DNA of 64,000 nt, from the NCBI RefSeq assembly GCF_000013665.1, contig NC_007912.1, positions 4,147,501 to 4,211,500 of the forward strand. The letters are read 5' to 3'. Of the stretch, positions 57,046-64,000 are shown one piece after another (position 1 is the stretch's first letter; the number at the start of each line of letters is the position of its first letter). Below the pieces are notes generated by a model, which was not told where the DNA came from, ran no database searches, and worked only from the letters and a program-made list of their open reading frames with translations. The DNA is from Saccharophagus degradans 2-40 (GTDB lineage: Bacteria > Pseudomonadota > Gammaproteobacteria > Pseudomonadales > Cellvibrionaceae). A program made the position numbers and the translations under genes.

Positions 57046-58008
57046 ATGACAAATCCCCTTTCGCTTTTAGCTCTTTCCCCTCGGTTTAGGCCGACTCTAC
57101 GCCGCATAGCATTTATTTGGCTAGCATTGCTCTGCCTGCCTGTTTCAGGCCAAGAGTTGGCTGCAGAGCCCACCATTGTGCGCTACTTCAGTAAAGGTAA
57201 CACCGAAGGCCTAAGAGCTTACCAGCTAGAACTGGTAAAACTTCTATTAGAAAAAACCCGAGCAACTCATGGCGACTATTCTCTGATAATTGTAGATAGC
57301 GACCTGTCGGCAGCACGCGCTAAAGCCGAAACTGAAAAAGGCGAGTTAATAAACACCCACTATGCCACCGAATGGTCTGGGGAGTTTGTAAATGCCGAGA
57401 ATGTATATGTACTACCACACTCGGTTTTAAAGGGTTTACTGGGCATGCGCAGCTTAATTGTGCGCGAAGATAGGCTGCGAGACTTTGAGCATATAGATCA
57501 ACACAATCAGTTATCACTGTTTAAAGCGGGGCAGCGCACAGATTGGCCGGACGTGGAAATACTAATGTACAACAAACTGCCTACCATACTAACAGAGCAG
57601 TTCACCTCACTAAGCCCCATGCTTCAAGCCCACAGGTTTGATTACCTTCCACTTAGTATATTAGAGGCCCCAGCAGTTACGGTCCCCTTTAACACTGGCA
57701 GCAACGCACTTGCTATATCGCCGTCCACTGCCATTTTTTACCCTTTAGCCATGCACCTATGCGTAAGTAAAACCAAACCTAAAATCGCCGAACGCCTAGG
57801 TGCGGGACTTACAATTGCCAGCGAAGACGGCTCGATCGATGCGCTTTTCGAAAAGCACTTTGGCTTTATAGCTGTATTGCTCGCTCAAAGAAAGCTCACT
57901 ACTCTAATTTTAAACAACCCGCTTATAAGCCCCTCTGAAAATAAACGCCTAATAGCGGAATTTATAAATAATTATGGCCCTTATACTAAAACGGTCTATT
58001 CTGAATAA
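57046..58008 (+). CDS. Periplasmic solute-binding-like protein, paralog 1
   Basis: This 320-residue protein has a signal peptide (IAFIWLALLCLPVSGQELA) and a periplasmic binding-protein fold of the same group as its neighbour. Shared segments include VLKGLLGMRS, YNKLPTI, HRFDYLPLSILEA, IFYPLAMHLCVSKT and IASEDGSIDALFEKHF. No permease or ATPase gene is next to it, so it may act as a sensor-type binder. It is a tandem duplicate of the next gene; the intervening gap is 46 bases. Confidence 0.8.
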   Translation: MTNPLSLLALSPRFRPTLRRIAFIWLALLCLPVSGQELAAEPTIVRYFSKGNTEGLRAYQLELVKLLLEKTRATHGDYSLIIVDSDLSAARAKAETEKGELINTHYATEWSGEFVNAENVYVLPHSVLKGLLGMRSLIVREDRLRDFEHIDQHNQLSLFKAGQRTDWPDVEILMYNKLPTILTEQFTSLSPMLQAHRFDYLPLSILEAPAVTVPFNTGSNALAISPSTAIFYPLAMHLCVSKTKPKIAERLGAGLTIASEDGSIDALFEKHFGFIAVLLAQRKLTTLILNNPLISPSENKRLIAEFINNYGPYTKTVYSE

Positions 58009-58054
58009 TTGTATCTTTTTATACCTACCCTATTTGGCCATCTATACTCGATAT

Positions 58055-59008
58055 ATGCTGCTGTCTAAAACCCTACGCTCACTTAATGCTGCCTGCTGCC
58101 GTTCCGCCATACCGATTTGGCTGGCCGTCTGCAGCCTTGTGTTTGGCCAACTAGCCTGTGCTGCGGCCCCCACAAACGTAAAATTTTATACCCGCTCAAA
58201 TACAATAGGCTTTCAACCGTACCAATCAGATTTGCTCAGCTTGGCACTTGAGAAATCGCGCCCCAAATACGGCGACTACCGCCTAAATTATTACACCGAT
58301 CCACTATCTCCAGCACGAGCCAAACTGGAAACGCAAAAAGGTCAATTGATCAATGTGATTTTTGCTACAGAATGGCAAGGCACTTATACCGACAAAGATA
58401 AAATAATCGCCATTGAGTTTCCGGTATTGAAAGGCCTGCTGGGTATGCGCAGCTTTGTTGTGCAACAGCATACGCTCGACAAGCTCCACAGTGTGGATAC
58501 CTTTGCTAAATTACAGGCGTTGAAAGCAGGCCAAGTAAGCACCTGGCCGGACACAAAAATATTAAGCTACAACAAGCTACCGGTTATAACCGCGGACACT
58601 TACGGTAACTTATTCGAGATGCTAGGCCACAAACGCTTCGATTATTTGCCATTAAGCATTTTAGAGAGCTATACCGTAACAGAAGAATTTAAAGAGGGCG
58701 GGATAGACTTACAAGTAGCCCCAAACGTAGCTGTTTTTTACCCCCTGCCTATGTTTATTGCAGTAAGCGCTACCGAGCCAGAAATTGCACAGCGCTTAGA
58801 ATACGGGCTAAAGCTCGCCCAACAGGATGGCAGTTTTGATGCACTATTTAGTGTGCACTTTGAAAAAATAGAAAAAATTATTCAGAGCAATAAACCGCAC
58901 ACCTTTATTTTATACAACCCGCACTTCAGTAAAACCGAAAATGACACTTTGACCAAGGGCTACATACATTCACACGGCTCAATGCTTAAGCCGCACTTGG
59001 TGCCCTAG
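58055..59008 (+). CDS. Periplasmic solute-binding-like protein, paralog 2
   Basis: This 317-residue protein has a signal peptide ending QLACAAA and the same domain plan as paralog 1: VLKGLLGMRSFVVQQ, YNKLPVI, KRFDYLPLSILES, AVFYPLPMFIAVS and LAQQDGSFDALFSVHF. The ATG at 58055 aligns with its paralog; a start at 57974 would overlap the first gene and add residues ahead of the signal peptide. A 12-C run follows at 59032-59043. Ligand is unknown. Confidence 0.8.
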   Translation: MLLSKTLRSLNAACCRSAIPIWLAVCSLVFGQLACAAAPTNVKFYTRSNTIGFQPYQSDLLSLALEKSRPKYGDYRLNYYTDPLSPARAKLETQKGQLINVIFATEWQGTYTDKDKIIAIEFPVLKGLLGMRSFVVQQHTLDKLHSVDTFAKLQALKAGQVSTWPDTKILSYNKLPVITADTYGNLFEMLGHKRFDYLPLSILESYTVTEEFKEGGIDLQVAPNVAVFYPLPMFIAVSATEPEIAQRLEYGLKLAQQDGSFDALFSVHFEKIEKIIQSNKPHTFILYNPHFSKTENDTLTKGYIHSHGSMLKPHLVP

Positions 59009-59031
59009 CCAACTATCACAACTATTACTTA

Positions 59032-59043
59032 CCCCCCCCCCCC
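59032..59043 (+). repeat. Poly-C tract, 12 bases
   Basis: A homopolymeric run lies in the intergenic region between the solute-binding pair and the M14 peptidase gene. It could vary in length by slippage, but it is not in a coding frame. Confidence 0.8.
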
Positions 59044-59221
59044 AATAAATCGTCATATTTCTGTAGCATTAAATTCACAAAATAATTATTCATATTACCT
59101 ACTACCATACAATAATCTTTCACTTTGTAGCCTAAACTTAAAGCGCTATACGGCGGCCTTTCTATTGGCCCAACTCCACGTGTATTCGGTTTAATTTCGA
59201 CCTAAGGCTTATTAGCGCACC

Positions 59222-60319
59222 ATGGAAACCCTAACCACTGCCCCTCTTTGCGAAAACTTGCCCCCACTGCCACAGCGCACAATAGAAGAGCGTCGAAAAC
59301 TTAAAATCAAGCTACCTGAATTACTGTGGGTGGAAAAACTCATGCGCAAAAACGCTGCGCATATGCACGCCCGCACAGAGCACACACTGCATCACGACGG
59401 TATGGATTTACCCATATACAGCTTAACCCTTGGCAGCCAGAAGCCGGCTAGTCCCACACTGCTTATTACCGGCGGGGTGCACGGACTGGAGCGCATTGGC
59501 ACGCAAGTGATATTAAGCTGGCTGCAAACCTTGCTAGAGCGCTGCCGGTGGGATACCCACACCAAAGCGCTGCTCGCGCAAATTCATATAGTTATTTTGC
59601 CGCTGGTGAACCCTGTTGGCATGCTTAACAACACCCGCTCGAATGGCAACGGCATAGACTTGAATCGCCATGCGCCGGTGCAGGCCAACGAGAAAACACC
59701 GTTTTTAGCCGGCGGGCACAGGCTGGGTAATTGGCTGCCGTGGTACAGAGGTAAAACCGGCGCCGAACTCGAGCCTGAACTAGCGGTTATGATTAAAGTG
59801 TTTAAACGCTATATGCAAAGCCCTGCTACAACACTGGGAATGGATTTGCACTCGGGTTTTGGCTTTCACGATAGGCTTTGGTTCCCCTATGCTTATAGCA
59901 AAGAGCCTATTGCCAATATTTCTGATTATGTCGCGCTTAAGTTAATGTGGGAGCGCAACTACCCGCACCACAATTATTTATTTGAACCGCAAAGCATGCA
60001 CTACTGTACTCACGGCGATATTTGGGACTACCTCTACGACTTAAATAAAGCCGAAGGTAACAGCCACTTTTTACCACTCACCTTAGAAATGGGGTCGTGG
60101 AACTGGGTAAAAAAACGCCCCCGCCAACTATTCAATTTTAACGGCTTGTTTAACCCCCAATTGCCACACCGCCGCGCGCGCGTATTGCGCGACCATTTGG
60201 TACTGTTAGATTTTTTATGCTCGGCAACACTCAACCACGAACAGTGGCAACCCGATAAAAAAATGGCGGAAAGTTTTGCCCAAATGGCGCAGGGCATTTG
60301 GTATAAGGCGCGCCAATGA
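59222..60319 (+). CDS. M14-family zinc carboxypeptidase-like protein
   Basis: This 365-residue protein has the M14/succinylglutamate desuccinylase-like zinc motif: TGGVHGLERIG (H and E ligands near residues 83-86), NGIDLNRHAP, GMDLHSGFG for the third ligand, and LTLEMGSW with the catalytic glutamate. No signal peptide is evident. Substrates of such cytoplasmic members include small peptides or amidated metabolites. It overlaps the next gene by 4 bases (ATGA), which indicates coupled expression with the alpha/beta hydrolase. Confidence 0.85.
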   Translation: METLTTAPLCENLPPLPQRTIEERRKLKIKLPELLWVEKLMRKNAAHMHARTEHTLHHDGMDLPIYSLTLGSQKPASPTLLITGGVHGLERIGTQVILSWLQTLLERCRWDTHTKALLAQIHIVILPLVNPVGMLNNTRSNGNGIDLNRHAPVQANEKTPFLAGGHRLGNWLPWYRGKTGAELEPELAVMIKVFKRYMQSPATTLGMDLHSGFGFHDRLWFPYAYSKEPIANISDYVALKLMWERNYPHHNYLFEPQSMHYCTHGDIWDYLYDLNKAEGNSHFLPLTLEMGSWNWVKKRPRQLFNFNGLFNPQLPHRRARVLRDHLVLLDFLCSATLNHEQWQPDKKMAESFAQMAQGIWYKARQ

Positions 60320-61059
60320 CCCACTGCATTTTGTTGCGCGGCTTGGCGCGTGAGCATGCCCACTGGGGAGATTTCACCGATCAGCTACAAGTTATGCAAC
60401 CTAGCTCGCAAATACACTGTTTAGACCTACCGGGCTTTGGCGACTTTACACAACAAACAAGCCCCACCACAATTGCGGGTCTTGCCGATCATATAGAAAG
60501 CTTACTGCCCGAAGATAACACCCCCAAAGCAGCCATTGCACTGTCTCTGGGTGGCATGGTAGCACTGGAGCTGCTCGCCCGCGGCGCCATTCAATATGCG
60601 GTAGCCATTAACACCAGCTCCCTAATAAACCCATTCTGGCAGCGGATAAAACCTTCAGCTTTACCAAGCATGACAGCCGCCCTGCTTAGCCCATCGCCCC
60701 AACTACAAGAGCGACTAGTGCTGCAGCAGGTATGCAACAATAAAACGCTTGCTGCTCAGCATTTACCGCAGTGGTTAAACATACAAGCCAAACGCCCTAT
60801 GACCAAATGCAATGCAGTGAGGCAGCTAATTGCAGCCTCGCGGTTTGAGCCACCACAAGTAGAATGCGGCGAGCAGCTTACGCTGCTAGCCAGCGCGAGC
60901 GACAAATTGGTTTCGGTGGAATGCAGTAAACGCCTTGCGGCACACTATCGCGCAAAGCTTATTATTCACCCCTCGGCAGGGCACGATTTACCTCTGGAGG
61001 ACCCAGAGTGGGTGTTGGAGCACAGCTTACATGCAATTAATTCAAGCGCTAATATCTAA
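60316..61059 (+). CDS. Alpha/beta hydrolase, BioH-like
   Basis: This 247-residue hydrolase has the oxyanion region LLRGLAREHAHWGDF, a nucleophile motif ALSLGG where alanine replaces the usual glycine, an acidic residue in SASDKLVSVE, and a catalytic histidine in SAGHDLPL. It resembles BioH and related carboxylesterases, but no biotin gene is near, so a specific substrate is not assigned. It is translationally coupled to the M14 gene. Its stop merges into a heptad-based repeat. Confidence 0.75.
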   Translation: MTHCILLRGLAREHAHWGDFTDQLQVMQPSSQIHCLDLPGFGDFTQQTSPTTIAGLADHIESLLPEDNTPKAAIALSLGGMVALELLARGAIQYAVAINTSSLINPFWQRIKPSALPSMTAALLSPSPQLQERLVLQQVCNNKTLAAQHLPQWLNIQAKRPMTKCNAVRQLIAASRFEPPQVECGEQLTLLASASDKLVSVECSKRLAAHYRAKLIIHPSAGHDLPLEDPEWVLEHSLHAINSSANI

Positions 61060-61142
61060 TTGATAATCTCTAATTGCTAATCTCTAATTGCTAATCTCTA
61101 GCTATTAATTACTAGTAATTAGCGACTAGAGATTAGCGATTA
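61055..61142. repeat. 14-base (2 x 7) repeats forming a large hairpin between convergent genes
   Basis: Units TCTCTAATTGCTAA repeat from 61055 to 61108, and inverted copies (ATTAGCGACTAGAG-like) follow to 61142. The arms 61085-61111 and 61116-61142 pair over about 27 bases with a few mismatches and a CTAG loop. The repeats touch both stop codons (TAA at 61057-61059 and at 61140-61142). Confidence 0.75.
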
Positions 61143-61442
61143 CTCTTCTTCTGTACGCATATAGACTTTATAGTTTTCTATATAGTCTTCGGTGCTGTCG
61201 GCAAATAAGCGTTTGAATTCGCGCGAGAAGCGGTCTATTGCATCGTCTTTATCTTCTTTTAAGTCTTTGCGACTTTCGCTAGCACTGGCCAAATAGAAGG
61301 CGCTGTAACGCGCCGCGGCGTACATTAACGCTTGAGATACAGCCCCAAGGTCGCACTCTTCGGTGCGCTTGTTAGCCAGCTCAATAAACTCCTCAACCAG
61401 GTTCCAGTATTGTTCTTGCGTGTCGCTAGAAGAATCGCTCAT
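61140..61442 (-). CDS. DUF3144 protein
   Basis: This 100-residue soluble helical protein has the DUF3144 pattern EQYWNLVEEFIELANKR near the N-terminus, then QALMYAAARYSAFYLA and FKRLFADSTEDYIENYK. Function is unknown. Only 3 bases separate it from the esterase gene upstream, so they probably share a transcript. Confidence 0.85.
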   Translation of the reverse strand: MSDSSSDTQEQYWNLVEEFIELANKRTEECDLGAVSQALMYAAARYSAFYLASASESRKDLKEDKDDAIDRFSREFKRLFADSTEDYIENYKVYMRTEEE

Positions 61443-61445
61443 GGG

Positions 61446-62222
61446 TTACTCTTTATCTAAAAAGTTTTTAATTAGTTTTGCCACAACGACCGGCTTATCT
61501 GCATGTAGCCAGTGGCCAGTTTTCTCTACCACTTTTACCGATGCATTCGGGAAGCGCGTAAGAATGGGTTCGCGATGCACTTCGGTAATGTAGTCGGAAT
61601 CGCCGCCTTTCAAAAACATGACGGGGCCTTCAAATACACCTGCGCTGTTACCCGCAATTAATTCGGGGTAATCCCGCGCTACCACCGGCAGGTTAAAACG
61701 CCAAGCGAAACCGTCGCCACTTTTTATTAGGTTCTTTAACAAAAAGCTGCGTACTGCAAGCTCTGGTACATACTGCAACATATGCGCATCGGCTGCGCTG
61801 CGGCTGCTTAAGCTTTGGGTATCTAAACTTTGTAAGCCGGCAAATACTTGGTTGTGGTGCGGTGGGTATTTTACTGGCGCTATATCCATTACCACTAACC
61901 GGTTTACCCGCTCTGGGTGCTGCAGAGCTATCTCCATTGCAACCTTACCGCCCAGCGAGTGACCAACTAAGTCTATTTTCGCAAGCCCTTGCGAATCCAT
62001 CCACGCCAATACTTCTTCAGCCATTTGCACCAAGCTCGTGGTTTCGGTATGAGGAGAACGGGAATGGTTGGGCAGGTCGATAGAGTATACGTTGCGGCTT
62101 TCTGCTAGAGGCCGAGCCACGCCGGCCAAATTTTCTAGCGAACCAAACAGACCGTGAATAACTAATATAGGTGGCAAATCTGGGTGGGGCTCACCCAGTA
62201 TGCGAAAATTTAATGCTAACAA
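61446..62222 (-). CDS. YbfF-like alpha/beta hydrolase esterase
   Basis: This 258-residue hydrolase follows E. coli YbfF closely: VIHGLFGSLENLAGVARPL for the oxyanion hole, DLPNHSRSPH, the nucleophile GHSLGGKVAMEIAL and MDIAPVKYPPH, with a C-terminal GHWLHADKP histidine. YbfF hydrolyses acyl esters including short-chain acyl-CoA in vitro. The start is a TTG; none better is seen. Confidence 0.87.
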   Translation of the reverse strand: MLALNFRILGEPHPDLPPILVIHGLFGSLENLAGVARPLAESRNVYSIDLPNHSRSPHTETTSLVQMAEEVLAWMDSQGLAKIDLVGHSLGGKVAMEIALQHPERVNRLVVMDIAPVKYPPHHNQVFAGLQSLDTQSLSSRSAADAHMLQYVPELAVRSFLLKNLIKSGDGFAWRFNLPVVARDYPELIAGNSAGVFEGPVMFLKGGDSDYITEVHREPILTRFPNASVKVVEKTGHWLHADKPVVVAKLIKNFLDKE

Positions 62223-62257
62223 TGTAGGGCAATCCTAAGCGATGAATGAGGCTAAGG

Positions 62258-62587
62258 TTATTTTTCGGGGCGAGGAATAGGCGCCTGATACGGAAACTGA
62301 GCAACCTTGTCGCCCTTTACTTCCAGTACCTTAACAACACCTTCTTTTTCTACTTCATCTATACGAATAATGCTGTGCATAGGTATAAACGAACGCTTCA
62401 CACCGGCGAACTCGCCTTTTAGCTTCTCTTCGCCAGGGTCGACCACCAACTGAGTGCGCTCGCCGAACACAAATTCTTCTACTTCCACAAAACCGTACAT
62501 TTCGCTTTGATAGATCGCGCGGGCGTATATTTCATACACCTGATCTAAGTTGTGGAAGATAACTTTGTAAATTGGATCTTTTGACAT
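62258..62587 (-). CDS. DUF1820 protein
   Basis: This 109-residue protein has the family pattern PIYKVIFHNLDQVYEIYARAIYQSEMYGFVEVEEFVFG and a C-terminal ending IPRPEK. Function is unknown. The ATG at 62587 gives the family length; the frame extends to 62827 without family sequence. Divergent from miaB, a common neighbour. Confidence 0.87.
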   Translation of the reverse strand: MSKDPIYKVIFHNLDQVYEIYARAIYQSEMYGFVEVEEFVFGERTQLVVDPGEEKLKGEFAGVKRSFIPMHSIIRIDEVEKEGVVKVLEVKGDKVAQFPYQAPIPRPEK

Positions 62588-62902
62588 AAATACGACTAAA
62601 TCTGTTAATGGAAGGAGCCTATAGAAAAGCCAGCGCGAGCGAATGCGCAGGCCCCTCTCCAAGGGGCGCATACGATACCACAATATGTAGCCAACTCCGC
62701 TATTTACAAGGCCAAATAAGCCCTTACTTCTAGAATAAATAGCGATAAAAATATTACCGCGCCACTGCAGGTAACTATGGGAAAAGACGCGACGTATCGC
62801 TATAATGCGCGCTCGTTTTTTAACCATCTGGGTGTAGCACTGAATGCAACACCATATTGGCCCCCTGTTTTAAACCAGTCGCGGCCGCAAAAAGAGAGCT
62901 TC

Positions 62903-64000
62903 ATGTCAGAATCCACTACCGCTAAGCCCACCAAAAAGCTATATATCCAAACCCACGGCTGCCAGATGAACGAGTACGATTCATCGCGTATGCGCGACCT
63001 GCTGGGCGCTTCCCACGATATGGTGCCAACCGACAACCCAGAGGAAGCCGACGTACTTTTGGTAAATACCTGCTCTATTCGCGAAAAAGCGCAAGAAAAG
63101 CTATTCCACCAACTGGGTCGCTGGAAACACCTAAAAGAAGCCAAGCCAGACCTCGTAATTGGTGTTGGTGGCTGTGTAGCAAGCCAAGAGGGCGACGCTA
63201 TCTCTAAACGCGCACCGTTTGTAGACCTTATTTTTGGCCCACAAACACTGCACCGCCTGCCAGAGATGATTGAAACCCCACGCGAGAACGGCGCAGTTGT
63301 AGTTGATATTAGCTTCCCTGAAATTGAAAAATTCGACAATTTGCCCGAGCCAGAAGCCGATGGCGCCACCGCGTTTGTGAGCGTGATGGAAGGCTGCAGC
63401 AAATACTGCACATTCTGCGTTGTGCCCTACACCCGCGGCGAAGAAGTGAGCCGCCCAGCAGTAGATGTATTGCGCGAAGTTACCCACCTAGCTAGCCAAG
63501 GCGTGCGCGAAGTAAACCTATTGGGCCAAAACGTAAACGCCTACCGCGACGACAGCTCTGGCGAAGTAATCGACCTTGCCGAGCTAATTGCTGCCGTTGC
63601 AGACATAGACGGCATAGACCGCATTCGCTTTACTACCTCGCACCCTATGGAGTTCACCGAAAGCTTAATTCAAGCCTACGCCGAAATCCCCGAGTTAGTC
63701 AGCCACTTGCACCTGCCGGTACAGAGCGGTTCTGACCGTATTCTAAGTGCCATGAAGCGCGGCCACACATGCTTAGAGTACAAATCTAAGCTGCGTAAAA
63801 TACGTGCCCTACGACCAGACATTAGCTTCTCATCTGACTTTATTATTGGCTTCCCCGGTGAAACTGAAGCCGATTTTGCCGCCACGATGAAGCTAATTGA
63901 AGACATAGGCTTTGATAACTCCTTTAGCTTTATTTATAGCCCGCGCCCCGGCACCCCCGCTGCCGACTTGCCCGACGACACCCCAGAGCAAGTTAAAAAG
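62903..64000 (+). CDS. miaB: tRNA-2-methylthio-N6-dimethylallyladenosine synthase, cut at window end
   Basis: MiaB adds the 2-methylthio group to i6A37 of tRNAs with two iron-sulfur clusters. The 366 codons present cover the N-terminal MTTase domain ([45 protein letters not shown]) and the radical SAM core with [26 protein letters not shown] and [20 protein letters not shown]. The TRAM domain and end lie beyond base 64000. GAGAG precedes the ATG. Confidence 0.96.
   Translation, partial: MSESTTAKPTKKLYIQTHGCQMNEYDSSRMRDLLGASHDMVPTDNPEEADVLLVNTCSIREKAQEKLFHQLGRWKHLKEAKPDLVIGVGGCVASQEGDAISKRAPFVDLIFGPQTLHRLPEMIETPRENGAVVVDISFPEIEKFDNLPEPEADGATAFVSVMEGCSKYCTFCVVPYTRGEEVSRPAVDVLREVTHLASQGVREVNLLGQNVNAYRDDSSGEVIDLAELIAAVADIDGIDRIRFTTSHPMEFTESLIQAYAEIPELVSHLHLPVQSGSDRILSAMKRGHTCLEYKSKLRKIRALRPDISFSSDFIIGFPGETEADFAATMKLIEDIGFDNSFSFIYSPRPGTPAADLPDDTPEQVKK

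Overview
The window reads as a chromosomal stretch of a marine, polysaccharide-degrading gammaproteobacterium. It looks like Saccharophagus degradans or a very close relative (Cellvibrionaceae). The reasons are the gammaproteobacterial order hemA-prfA-prmC divergent from lolB-ispE-tRNA-prs-rplY-pth-ychF, secreted enzymes with polyserine, TP and EPEG linkers, and an alginate locus whose PL17 enzyme matches what I recall of the characterised S. degradans Alg17C. Species assignment is inference from memory; no search was run.

Layout. 1-11080 is conserved housekeeping: prmC, prfA and hemA on the minus strand; a TPR lipoprotein, lolB, ispE, tRNA-Gln, prs, rplY, pth, ychF and tRNA-Met on the plus strand. 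11081-27975 is accessory: a CBM6 protein, unknown proteins, a clan GH-A glycosidase, nhaA coupled to a Rap1a/Tai-like gene beside a divergent nhaR-like regulator, a c-type cytochrome-like protein, a polyserine-linked secreted protein, a DUF998 membrane protein and a GH20 hexosaminidase. REP-like palindromes are scattered here.

28400-52820 is dominated by alginate use. It holds a CBM32 plus PL18/PL7-like lyase, two PL6 lyases, a solute-binding-like protein, then a long minus-strand series: PL6, PL17 (alg17C), kdgF, MFS transporter, SDR (DEH reductase), kdgK, class II aldolase, class III FBPase and tpiA. A divergent PL7 lipoprotein lyase and a GntR/FCD regulator follow. Inferred flow: surface and secreted lyases cut alginate, Alg17C releases unsaturated monouronate, KdgF linearises it to DEH, the MFS carrier may move the monomer, the SDR makes KDG and KdgK makes KDPG. 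After KDPG aldolase (not in this window), TPI, aldolase and FBPase can take triose phosphate to fructose-6-phosphate. TTGGT/ACCAA inverted repeats near four of these loci are candidate operators for the GntR protein.

52860-64000 returns to mixed genes: mntP-like, UbiC-like, a class I aminotransferase, small unknown genes, two tandem solute-binding-like paralogs, an M14-type peptidase and alpha/beta hydrolase pair, DUF3144, a YbfF-like esterase, DUF1820 and miaB cut by the window end. Several genes end in heptanucleotide tandem repeats with an AACAG core, which is the most unusual non-coding pattern in the window.
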